From assembly GCA_002440045.1 (NCBI GenBank), contig DJRI01000001.1, positions 1-8,519 on the forward strand: DNA of 8,519 nucleotides, read 5' to 3'. Positions 1-5,515 of the stretch are shown in pieces; the first letter of the stretch is position 1, and every line of letters begins with the position of its first letter. The DNA comes from Ruminococcaceae bacterium UBA6364 (lineage in GTDB: Bacteria; Bacillota; Clostridia; Oscillospirales; Acutalibacteraceae). The translations under genes were made by a program, and so were the position numbers. The notes under the pieces were generated by a model, which searched no databases, was not told the DNA's origin, and was given only the letters and a program-made list of their open reading frames with translations.

Positions 1-408
1 GCCGCCCGCCAAAATGCGAAGCATTTTCCGCTATACACCGCGCTTTGCGCGGTTACAATCGCGGTGAAACCGCGTAGCTAATAGCTAACAGCTGACAGCT
101 AACGGCTCAGAACGGCAACCTGCCGCCCGCCGAAACGCGTAAGCGTTTCCCTTGATTTTTCCGCGTTTACGCGGAATATAATCGCGGCAAAGCCGCAAGC
201 TAACAGCTAATAGCTAACGGCTAACAGCTCAAGCGGCAGCGCCGCGTGCTAACGCTAACAGCCAATAGCTAACGGCTTTCCGCACAACGTGCGGATTACA
301 ATCGCGGTGAAACCGCGTAGCTAACAGCTAATAGCTAACGGCTAACAGCTCAAGCGGCAGCGCCGCGCGCTAACAGCTAACAGCTAATAGCTAACAGCTA
401 ACAGCCAA
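1..408 (+). repeat. Modular hairpin + AGCTAAY heptamer repeat cluster
   Basis: Non-coding repeat cluster with three partial copies of one composite unit. The order is: (a) in two copies, GCCGCCCGCC (1-10, 122-131) followed by a hairpin (11-27 AAAATGC/GCATTTT; 132-149 GAAACGC/GCGTTTC); (b) an outer hairpin (38-52 CCGCGC/GCGCGG; 161-174 CCGCGT/ACGCGG; 280-294 CCGCAC/GTGCGG); (c) a short spacer close to ATTACAATC; (d) an inner hairpin (61-73 and 304-316 GCGGT/ACCGC; 184-196 GCGGC/GCCGC); (e) four to six 7-bp units of the form YAGCTAA (75-109, 197-231, 318-352). Two further GCGGCagcGCCGC hairpins (233-245, 354-366) carry their own heptamer runs (246-272, 367-408). Stem sequences differ between copies but pairing is kept. 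The last heptamer ends one base before the spo0A stop, and no U-tract terminator is seen after spo0A, so these hairpins may form its transcript end. There are no regular spacers, so it is not CRISPR. Function unknown. Confidence 0.9.
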
Positions 409-409
409 A

Positions 410-1183
410 TCATATGGCCGCTTTCATTTTAAGGCGGAGCTTGTCTGCAATCATTGCGATAAATTCAGAATTTGTGGGCTTGCCGCGCTCGTTCTGGACG
501 GTATAGCCGAAATACGAATTAAGAACCTCGACGTCGCCCCTGTCCCAGGCAACCTCTATTGCGTGGCGAATTGCTCTTTCAACGCGTGACGCTGTTGTCG
601 AATACGTTTTTGCGACGGTGGGATAAAGAATTTTTGTTACGGAATTTAAAACCTCGGGGTCGGTTACCGAAAGGCGAATGGCTTCGCGGACATACTGATA
701 GCCCTTGATGTGCGCGGGGACGCCTATCTGATGCATAATTTCGGTTATCGTAACCTCAAGGTCCTCGCCCGAAAGCTGACCGCGGCGCGTGCCGCCGCCG
801 ACAAAACGCCAGCTTAAAAGCTGTTTGATTCTTTCTGCAAGAAGCTTTGGCTCTACGGGCTTTAAAAAGTAATAGTCAACGCCGCTTTTTACAATTTCTT
901 TTTCAAGCATTTCGTTATCGAGCGAAGAAAGTACAACCGTCAAAGGGCGTTTTTGCGGTTCTGTTTTGTTGAGCCTTGAAACAACGCCGAGCGCGTCTAT
1001 GTGCTGCAAAAATGCGTCCATTATAAGTACGTCGGGCGTGCTGTTTTCAAGAATCGAAAGTACGGCGGCGCCGTTCTTTTCACAAAGCTGAACCTCCATA
1101 CCGTTTGCTCTTAAAGCGGCGGCTACAGAAAGTGTGTTTTCAACTGCGGCGTCTGCCAGCAGGACTTTTACAGGCGAATTCAT
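410..1183 (-). CDS. spo0A: Sporulation master response regulator Spo0A
   Basis: Cytoplasmic transcription factor that, when phosphorylated by the phosphorelay or by orphan kinases, commits the cell to sporulation by binding 0A boxes. The 257 aa compare with 267 in B. subtilis, the difference lying mainly in a short linker. Residues 5-123 are a receiver domain: phosphoacceptor D56 (PDVLIMD), switch residue S86 or S87, and K108 (FLKP). Residues 141-257 are the Spo0A DNA-binding domain. The stretch [10 protein letters not shown] and the recognition helix region [18 protein letters not shown] (196-213) match the known family almost exactly. Oddity: the acidic pocket, normally ADDN, reads A10-D11-A12-A13, so the second Asp, expected to bind metal, is missing. 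The start is supported by GGAGG followed by ATATTT and ATG. The upstream neighbour is a divergent NTPase, not spoIVB, which commonly precedes spo0A. The gene identity is very secure. Confidence 0.97.
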   Translation of the reverse strand: MNSPVKVLLADAAVENTLSVAAALRANGMEVQLCEKNGAAVLSILENSTPDVLIMDAFLQHIDALGVVSRLNKTEPQKRPLTVVLSSLDNEMLEKEIVKSGVDYYFLKPVEPKLLAERIKQLLSWRFVGGGTRRGQLSGEDLEVTITEIMHQIGVPAHIKGYQYVREAIRLSVTDPEVLNSVTKILYPTVAKTYSTTASRVERAIRHAIEVAWDRGDVEVLNSYFGYTVQNERGKPTNSEFIAMIADKLRLKMKAAI

Positions 1184-1235
1184 AAATATCCTCCAAAGAA
1201 TTTTATTTCAAGGATTAAGCGCTTTATCTCTGATT

Positions 1236-1243
1236 TGTCGACA
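1236..1243. promoter_or_regulatory. Palindromic 0A-box-like site over the spo0A start point
   Basis: TGTCGACA is a perfect palindrome matching six of the seven bases of the Spo0A box TGTCGAA on each strand. It sits directly at and after the -10 of the proposed spo0A promoter, where bound Spo0A would be expected to block transcription. Assignment as a Spo0A site is inferred. Confidence 0.45.
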
Positions 1244-1271
1244 TTTTAGCACGCGTCTCAGGGTTTTTCAA
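1243..1271 (-). promoter_or_regulatory. Putative sigma-A promoter of spo0A
   Basis: Read on the minus strand: TTGAAA (-35, 1271-1266), a 17-bp spacer, then TAAAAT (-10, 1248-1243). Each hexamer matches consensus at five of six positions. The predicted start near 1236 gives a leader of about 50 nt before the GGAGG and ATG of spo0A. I did not find a convincing sigma-H promoter, the other promoter type known for spo0A in Bacillus. Confidence 0.65.
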
Positions 1272-1315
1272 TAGCCTTTTTGCAGTTTTGTATGATTGCA
1301 TAAAACAGTTGTTTT

Positions 1316-1322
1316 TTCGACA
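1316..1322 (-). promoter_or_regulatory. Perfect Spo0A box upstream of spo0A promoter
   Basis: TGTCGAA on the minus strand, in the context TTTTGTCGAAAA, matches the known 0A-box core. It lies about 45 bp upstream of the proposed spo0A -35, a position suited to autoregulation by phosphorylated Spo0A. It is a sequence match only. Confidence 0.55.
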
Positions 1323-1433
1323 AAATATGCAAACATATATTGTCGTTGTTTGTAAAATGTTGGTATTTAGTTTGTTTATATTTTCGGACGCCTGTTGCGC
1401 TCAAAGAGAAAAACCAAAAATATAATCAAGCAA

Positions 1434-1440
1434 TGTCGAA
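1434..1440 (+). promoter_or_regulatory. Perfect Spo0A box on the NTPase side
   Basis: TGTCGAA on the plus strand, about 9 bp after a TATAAT hexamer at 1420-1425. That hexamer has only a weak partner (TTGCGC, 19 bp upstream). If it is a real promoter for the NTPase gene, Spo0A bound here would overlap its start site. This is inference from position and motif. Confidence 0.4.
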
Positions 1441-1529
1441 GAACAGGGGTGTTTTTTTAGGTGATACGTTTTGCCCGTTTAATTTATTAAAACTCTTCTT
1501 TTGCGCATTTTGCGTTGAATTTTGCGGTA

Positions 1530-1556
1530 ACCCTAAATCTTTTTTCTACATATAAT
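1530..1556 (+). promoter_or_regulatory. Possible sporulation-sigma promoter of the NTPase gene
   Basis: CATATAAT (1549-1556) lies just ahead of the NTPase ribosome binding site. No TTGACA-like -35 stands 16-18 bp upstream, which is poor for sigma-A. The -10 resembles the CATAnnnT type of the mother-cell factors sigma-E and sigma-K, and AC at 1530-1531 is 17 bp upstream, as in the sigma-K pattern. The leader would be very short. Tentative. Confidence 0.25.
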
Positions 1557-1579
1557 GGCGGCGTAAGGAGTTGATATGT

Positions 1580-2662
1580 ATGACAAAAGAAACAGCCCCC
1601 GTTTCGTTCTTTCTCGGCGCGGATAACAGAGAGCGCTATTGCTCGCTTTTCGGCGAGGTATATTCTCCTTTTGATGAAGGCCGCCATTACATATTAAAAG
1701 GCGGACCCGGCACAGGTAAGTCTACTTTTATGAAAAAGGTTGCGCAAAAGCTTGAAGCGCGAGGCTATTTTGTGGAGCGCTGTTATTGCAGTGCAGACCC
1801 CGCGTCGCTTGATATGATATATGCGCCCGAAATAAATTATTCGATTTTGGACGGCACTTCGCCGCACAATTTCGACGCAACGCTTCCCGGTGTGACTCAG
1901 TTTTATGTAAACCTCGGCGAAGCGTGGGATACGCGTTATTTAAAAGGGCACGCAAAAGAAATAGCAGAGCTTGTTAACGCTTGCTCGACAGAGCATAAAC
2001 GGTCAAGCGAGTTTTTGTGGCTTGCTTCAAGAATGGAGGCTCAAAAGTCAAAGCTTTTTTCGCTTGAAGCGGATTTCGGGAAGATAGCGGGATATATGAA
2101 ACGCCTGGCAAAAAGAAAAATCCCCGAAAAAGGCGCGTCTGCCCCGGGGAAAATTAACAAAAGATTTTTAAGCGGTATAACGCCAGACGGCGTTTTTGTG
2201 ATGTATGACACAATAAACGCTTTGTGCGAAGAAATGGTGACGGTTGAAGATAAATATGCCGCGGCGGCGCCCGTTATAGCGGCGTATCTCAGCGCCGACG
2301 CCGTGAATAAGGGCTATGACGTGTATGAATGCTATTGTCCGCTGATGCCGTTTTCAAAGGTCGAGCATATAATTATTCCCGAATTAAAGCTGTGCTTTTT
2401 CACCGAAAACCGCTATCACCCGTCGCTTTCGGACGGCGAAAAAACAGTTCACGCAACAAGATTTTGCAATAAAGAAAGCTTGTTTTCTTCAAAAGAAAAG
2501 CTGACATTTTTAGAGAAAAGCCAAAAAGAGCTTATCACGGAAGCCGTAAGAAGAATGTCGGTTGCAAAAGGGCTTCACGATAAGCTTGAAGAATACTATA
2601 TTAAAGCCACGGATTTTTCCGTAATAGACGAAAAGTGCGAAAAGCTTATTTCTGAGCTGTAA
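1580..2662 (+). CDS. P-loop NTPase of the PRK06851-like family
   Basis: A 360-aa cytoplasmic protein with no signal peptide or membrane segment. Residues 38-49 hold a textbook Walker A loop (GGPGTGKST, 41-49), followed by GYFVERCYCS (62-71), APEINYSILDGTSPH (82-96, possible Walker B Asp at 91) and a helical linker (about 120-190). From KINKRFLSGITPDGV (191-205) a second half begins and repeats the order of the first: GYDVYECYC (245-253), then IIPELKLCFFTENRYH (265-280). The place of a second P-loop (about 222-237) reads as Ala-rich sequence with no GxxGxGKS. From memory this resembles a clostridial and bacillar family of tandem NTPase-like proteins of about 360 aa with no settled function. 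I chose ATG 1580 because GGAG ends 9 nt before it; an in-frame TTG at 1571 touches the GGAG and is too close. Monocistronic, ending at a shared terminator. Confident on the ATPase fold; role unknown. Confidence 0.85.
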   Translation: MTKETAPVSFFLGADNRERYCSLFGEVYSPFDEGRHYILKGGPGTGKSTFMKKVAQKLEARGYFVERCYCSADPASLDMIYAPEINYSILDGTSPHNFDATLPGVTQFYVNLGEAWDTRYLKGHAKEIAELVNACSTEHKRSSEFLWLASRMEAQKSKLFSLEADFGKIAGYMKRLAKRKIPEKGASAPGKINKRFLSGITPDGVFVMYDTINALCEEMVTVEDKYAAAAPVIAAYLSADAVNKGYDVYECYCPLMPFSKVEHIIIPELKLCFFTENRYHPSLSDGEKTVHATRFCNKESLFSSKEKLTFLEKSQKELITEAVRRMSVAKGLHDKLEEYYIKATDFSVIDEKCEKLISEL

Positions 2663-2719
2663 AAATAAGAACCGCCCGAAAACAAGAAAAAACAATATAA
2701 AAAAATCCTATAAAAAAAT

Positions 2720-2750
2720 CCGCCTTTTTTGATTCTCCTCAAAAAGGCGG
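2720..2750. terminator. Bidirectional terminator between NTPase and XRE genes
   Basis: Perfect inverted repeat CCGCCTTTTT (2720-2729) and AAAAAGGCGG (2741-2750) with an 11-nt loop. On the minus strand it begins one base after the XRE stop codon and is followed by ATTTTTTTATAGG. On the plus strand the A/T arms supply the U-run, so it can also end the convergent NTPase transcript. Confidence 0.85.
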
Positions 2751-2751
2751 T

Positions 2752-3078
2752 TTACATTTGCGTTGACTTTATAAAGCTTTTGATTATTTCTCCGAGATAC
2801 TTTTGTTTTTCCTCGGGGCATTTTTTTGCGAGCGATGAAACCTTTTCCGAAAATTCGCCGTCGCCTTTGCCGTAAAGGATTTCGTCCGAAGAAACATTCA
2901 GCGCAAAAACAAGCTTGTTAAGTGTTTTTACGGATATTCCTCTCAGTCCAAGCTCAATATCGGAACAAAATTTTGCCGATACTTCAAGCTGTTCCGCAAG
3001 CTGTTCGCGAGTAAGCCCCAATTCTTCGCGCCCGGCTCGTATTCTCGCGCCGATTTCAATAAAATTCAGCTCTTCCAT
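2752..3078 (-). CDS. XRE-family helix-turn-helix transcriptional regulator
   Basis: A 108-aa DNA-binding protein. Residues 8-68 form an HTH_3/Cro-CI domain: IGARIRAGREELGLTREQLA (9-28), then the turn and recognition helix around EVSAKFCSDIELGLRGIS (32-49), then LNKLVFALNVSSDEIL. The C-terminal tail (72-108) is a charged helical extension that may serve dimerisation; no peptidase or ligand domain is visible. An upstream in-frame start at 3150 is possible, but I chose ATG 3078 because AAAGGAGG lies 7 nt ahead of it and the extra 24 residues would include the operator and ribosome binding site. It is divergent from the two-component operon. A perfect palindrome sits 28 bp upstream of its ATG, and a similar half sits inside the promoter of the neighbouring operon, suggesting autoregulation and control of the neighbour. 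This is inferred. Confidence 0.85.
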   Translation of the reverse strand: MEELNFIEIGARIRAGREELGLTREQLAEQLEVSAKFCSDIELGLRGISVKTLNKLVFALNVSSDEILYGKGDGEFSEKVSSLAKKCPEEKQKYLGEIIKSFIKSTQM

Positions 3079-3106
3079 TTCAGGGCCTCCTTTGCAATAA
3101 TATTTT

Positions 3107-3121
3107 ACAACTGAGAGTTGT
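3107..3121. promoter_or_regulatory. Palindromic operator candidate
   Basis: ACAACT (3107-3112), gag, AGTTGT (3116-3121): a perfect 6-bp inverted repeat with a 3-bp centre, 28 bp upstream of the XRE start. Its size and position are typical of a Cro/CI-type dimer site used for autoregulation. A related sequence occurs at 3154-3164. Confidence 0.55.
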
Positions 3122-3143
3122 ATATTAAAATAAACTAACAGCG

Positions 3144-3172
3144 TTGACATTTTGCAACTTTCAGCGTATAAT
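3144..3172 (+). promoter_or_regulatory. Consensus sigma-A promoter P1 of the two-component operon
   Basis: TTGACA (3144-3149), exactly 17 bp, TATAAT (3167-3172): a perfect sigma-A promoter pointing at the response regulator. Predicted start near 3179, leaving a leader of about 170 nt. Promoters this strong are usually held down by a repressor. The spacer contains CAACTTTCAG (3155-3164), which resembles CAACTCTCAG from the palindrome at 3107-3121 read on the minus strand. Confidence 0.75.
3154..3164 (+). promoter_or_regulatory. Second, partial operator copy within promoter spacer
   Basis: GCAACTTTCAG matches nine of the first eleven bases of the palindrome at 3107-3121 (minus-strand reading ACAACTCTCAG). 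It lies between the -35 and -10 of the consensus promoter, where repressor binding would exclude RNA polymerase. The second arm of the palindrome is not conserved here, so the match is partial. Confidence 0.4.
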
Positions 3173-3224
3173 TACTACAACAAAGATTAACTTCAAATAA
3201 CGGCAAAAATCGGCATTTATATCC

Positions 3225-3265
3225 GAAATGTCCCAAAATGCACCCAAAATGTACCGAAAAGCACC
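3225..3265 (+). repeat. Four tandem 10-11 bp direct repeats upstream of the regulator gene
   Basis: GAAATGTCCC (3225), AAAATGCACCC (3235), AAAATGTACC (3246), GAAAAGCACC (3256): four adjoining imperfect repeats at helical-turn spacing. LytTR regulators bind short direct repeats just upstream of their target -35, so these are candidate sites for the protein encoded next door. No exact match to a published LytTR consensus is claimed. Confidence 0.5.
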
Positions 3266-3274
3266 GATTGTGAC

Positions 3275-3303
3275 TTGCGCATATTGTTATTATGCACTAA
3301 AAT
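3275..3303 (+). promoter_or_regulatory. Possible second, activator-dependent promoter P2
   Basis: TTGCGC (3275-3280), 17-bp spacer, TAAAAT (3298-3303), starting about 9 bp after the tandem repeats. The weak -35 with direct repeats immediately upstream is the layout seen at agr-type promoters driven by a LytTR activator. The leader would be about 40 nt. Confidence 0.4.
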
Positions 3304-3351
3304 ATATAACAACGATATTTAATTCGCAACCGGAGATGCGGAGGGGTATTT

Positions 3352-4056
3352 TTGAATGTATTTATTTTAGACGACGACGTACTTTTGGCGAAAGACGTTT
3401 TCGGGCGTGCAAAAAATTATTTCGGCGAAAGTGCGGATGTTTCCGTATACAACAGCGGCGCGGCACTGAAAACCGCGGTGCTTAACGGTCAAAAACCCGA
3501 CATAGCCGTGCTTGATATTGAGCTTTCCGATGGCGAAAGCGGCATAGACGTCGGCAAATGTCTTAACATTTTTGCCCCGAAATGCAAAATAATTTATCTT
3601 ACCGGGCACATTGAATATTGCACGTCGGTTTATGAGTCCGAGCACGAGTATTTCGTTTTAAAAACGCTTATAGACGAAAAACTGCCTTTGGCGTTTGCGC
3701 GCGCTTCGGAGACTGTCGATAAAGGCGAAAAAATAATTTGCCTTGAATCAAAATCGGGGAAAACGCTTCTTGAAGCCGACGGAATTATTTATGTTGAGCG
3801 CGTCAGAAGAAAAAGCATCATAACCTGCTTTGACGGAACATACGAAACGCCCGAGCCGCTTGAGGATATTCTTGTAAAAATAAAAGGCGACGGTTTTGTG
3901 AGGTGTCACAACAGCTACGTCGTAAATTTGAAAAACGTGCGGCAATACCGTTCTTCGGAGTTCATTATGAAAAACGGGGAAAGCGTCATTGTTTCGCGTT
4001 CGTATAAAAAGAATGTCGATAAAGACTTTTTCGACTACATAAAGGAGCGCACCTGA
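3352..4056 (+). CDS. LytTR-family response regulator (AgrA/LytR type)
   Basis: A 234-aa cytoplasmic transcription factor. Residues 1-118 are a receiver domain with a complete active site: acidic cluster D7-D9, phosphoacceptor D55 (IAVLDIELSDGESG), T84 (IYLTGH) and K104 (YFVLK). Residues 125-232 are a LytTR DNA-binding domain: KIICLESKSGKTLLEADGII, YVERVRRKSII, and the typical FVRCHNSYVVNLKNV (182-196) with the conserved HxSYxVN pattern. The kinase gene overlaps its stop codon by one base, so the two are translationally coupled and form a two-component pair. The start is TTG at 3352, with GGAGGGG 5 nt upstream; I see no better ATG nearby. The system resembles AgrCA/ComDE-like quorum or peptide sensing, but no agrB or agrD lies in the window, so the signal is unknown. 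Confidence 0.92.
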   Translation: MNVFILDDDVLLAKDVFGRAKNYFGESADVSVYNSGAALKTAVLNGQKPDIAVLDIELSDGESGIDVGKCLNIFAPKCKIIYLTGHIEYCTSVYESEHEYFVLKTLIDEKLPLAFARASETVDKGEKIICLESKSGKTLLEADGIIYVERVRRKSIITCFDGTYETPEPLEDILVKIKGDGFVRCHNSYVVNLKNVRQYRSSEFIMKNGESVIVSRSYKKNVDKDFFDYIKERT

Positions 4057-5426
4057 TGTTCGGACTCAGTTTAAAAGCAGTTTTATTCTATGCCGCAAGC
4101 GATACCGTTGCGGCATTTTCTTCTTTTGCGGCAATTAAAATTCTTTATACGCCGAAAAAGAGGCGAAAAACGCTTTTATATCTGCTGCCGTTTCTTCTTT
4201 TGCCGTTTGACATTTTAAGCAGCCTTTTAATCGAGTGCTCGCGCTTTAACAATTTTACATATTTTCCGCTTTTTGTCGCGACGGCATTTGTTTTGCTGCT
4301 TTCGGAGTTTTACGGCGTGCTGACTCAAGAGGGCGTTTTGACGGTTGCTTTTACGGGGCTTTTGCTTAAGCTTTTTGAGCCGGGACCTATGGCGCTGGCA
4401 ACGTTTTTGTGCCGCACAATTTCGCCCGCGGAGGTGTACCCCGTAAAGACCTTTGTAAGCTGTGTTATTGAGCTTCCCTTGGATATACTGCTTGCATTTC
4501 TTATAAAAAAGTTTTTATTAAAGCGGATAGTAAAAATTCCGCCCGTTATAAAAAGCGCCGCGCTTATTTTTACGCTTGGCTCCGGCGTGCTCAGCATTTT
4601 GCAATATAATACCGAGCTTGATTTTGATATAATCAATACGGCGGAGTTTCGCACGGTTGAATATACAATGATATTTTTTGCGCTTTTCCCCATAGCCGTG
4701 ATTTCGGTATACTTTTTAATGAAAAACGCCGAGGACAGGCGCGGGCTCGTTTCGCGGTATGAGGGCGAAAAAACCGAGTTCTTTTCAACGCTCAAAGAGT
4801 ATAACGCCGAAATTTCAAAAATGAACCACGACATACAAAATCATCTGCGCACAATAAGCGTAATGGCGCAAAACGCCGACGCAGAGGAGTGTATGCGCTA
4901 TTCGCGCGAGCTTGTCGGCGAATACGGCGGAAAAATGAAAAGCTTTTGCGAAAACGCGGCGCTTAATTCGCTTTTGCTTTATTATGACAGAAAGTGCCGT
5001 GAAGAGGGTGTCAACCTTAATGCCGACTGCGCCCTCAAAGAAAACACGTTCCTTTTGCCGACGGACACGGTTGCGATATTTTCAAATCTTTTAAGCAACG
5101 CCTTTGAAGCGGCAAAAAAAGAAGAAAACCCCGAGATTAAATTTTATGCCGGTGAAAAAGACGGCGCGCTTACGGCGCTGTGTGAAAACACCTGTACAAA
5201 AGCGCCGAAAAAACGCGGCGGCGAGCTTGTGACGTCAAAAAGAGACGGCAAAAACCACGGGCTCGGCACAAAGATAGTTAAAGATACTTTGGGAAAATAC
5301 GACGGAAAATGCAGTTTTGATTTTGCCGACGGCAAATTCACCGCAAGCGTGTATATTCCGAATGAAATAAGCGCGGCGGTTTCTGCGGCGGAAGCGTTAA
5401 GCATAAGCGCGTCGGTGCGTAATTAA
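4056..5426 (+). CDS. AgrC-like GHKL sensor histidine kinase, multi-pass membrane
   Basis: A 456-aa membrane sensor and cognate kinase of the upstream LytTR regulator. Residues 1-222 are hydrophobic, with about six or seven membrane segments (roughly 8-28, 40-59, 68-88, 92-108, 132-152, 165-184, 203-222), the AgrC-type input domain. Residues 235-285 form a coiled dimerisation region with the H-box KMNHDIQNHLR, phosphoacceptor H258. The C-terminal HATPase_c_5/GHKL ATP-binding domain has its N-box at FSNLLSNAFEAA (342-353) and a G-box at NHGLGTKIVKD (400-410). A short Ala/Ser-rich tail (438-456) follows the last beta strand. ATG overlaps the regulator TGA (TGATG), with AAAGGAG at 4041-4047. The ligand cannot be read from the sequence; a peptide is a family-based guess. 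Confidence 0.92.
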   Translation: MFGLSLKAVLFYAASDTVAAFSSFAAIKILYTPKKRRKTLLYLLPFLLLPFDILSSLLIECSRFNNFTYFPLFVATAFVLLLSEFYGVLTQEGVLTVAFTGLLLKLFEPGPMALATFLCRTISPAEVYPVKTFVSCVIELPLDILLAFLIKKFLLKRIVKIPPVIKSAALIFTLGSGVLSILQYNTELDFDIINTAEFRTVEYTMIFFALFPIAVISVYFLMKNAEDRRGLVSRYEGEKTEFFSTLKEYNAEISKMNHDIQNHLRTISVMAQNADAEECMRYSRELVGEYGGKMKSFCENAALNSLLLYYDRKCREEGVNLNADCALKENTFLLPTDTVAIFSNLLSNAFEAAKKEENPEIKFYAGEKDGALTALCENTCTKAPKKRGGELVTSKRDGKNHGLGTKIVKDTLGKYDGKCSFDFADGKFTASVYIPNEISAAVSAAEALSISASVRN

Positions 5427-5456
5427 ATATGATAAAAAATTAGATATGATAAAAAA
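5427..5456 (+). repeat. Short tandem duplication after the kinase stop
   Basis: ATATGATAAAAAA occurs at 5427-5439 and again at 5444-5456, directly after the kinase TAA. The second copy runs into the terminator stem. Probably a small slippage duplication with no function. Confidence 0.6.
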
Positions 5457-5494
5457 GCCCCGTGCAAGGTGAAAAGAGCCTTACACGGGGCTTT
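5454..5494. terminator. Terminator shared by kinase and uracil-DNA glycosylase genes
   Basis: AAAGCCCCGTG (5454-5464) pairs with CACGGGGCTTT (5484-5494); after one mismatch AAGG/CCTT extends the stem. On the minus strand the stem is followed by TTTTTTATC, a good U-tract for the glycosylase operon. The plus-strand U-run is only CTTTG, so termination of the kinase transcript may be weaker. Confidence 0.85.
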
Positions 5495-5515
5495 GAAATT
5501 TGTATCGGAAAGACT

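Larger units (their letters stand above)
1184..1579. promoter_or_regulatory. Divergent spo0A / NTPase control region
   Basis: A 396-bp AT-rich intergenic stretch between divergent genes. On the spo0A side it holds the spo0A ribosome binding site, a sigma-A-like promoter and a TGTCGACA palindrome over the expected transcription start. The middle carries two perfect TGTCGAA heptamers (1316-1322 minus, 1434-1440 plus). The NTPase side has a CATATAAT -10-like element and a GGAG ribosome binding site at 1567-1570. I see no convincing gene in it: the only long open frame (1340-1555) starts with TTG, has no ribosome binding site and encodes a low-complexity, Phe/Cys-rich peptide. Confidence 0.75.

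Noticed and set aside
1..408. CRISPR array
   Set aside because: Repeats are 7-bp units and short hairpins without unique spacers of even length, and no cas genes are present.
1340..1555. 71-aa plus-strand open frame
   Set aside because: TTG start without a ribosome binding site, Phe/Cys-rich composition, no recognisable domain, and it overlaps promoter-like signals.
3228..3485. 85-aa open frame before the LytTR gene, as a possible AgrD-like signal peptide
   Set aside because: It overlaps the response regulator in another frame, has no ribosome binding site, no amphipathic leader and no AgrD-type Cys/acidic tail arrangement; its start is made by the tandem repeats.
4325..4834. 169-aa minus-strand open frame
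   Set aside because: Antisense to the histidine kinase membrane region; no ribosome binding site and no family resemblance.
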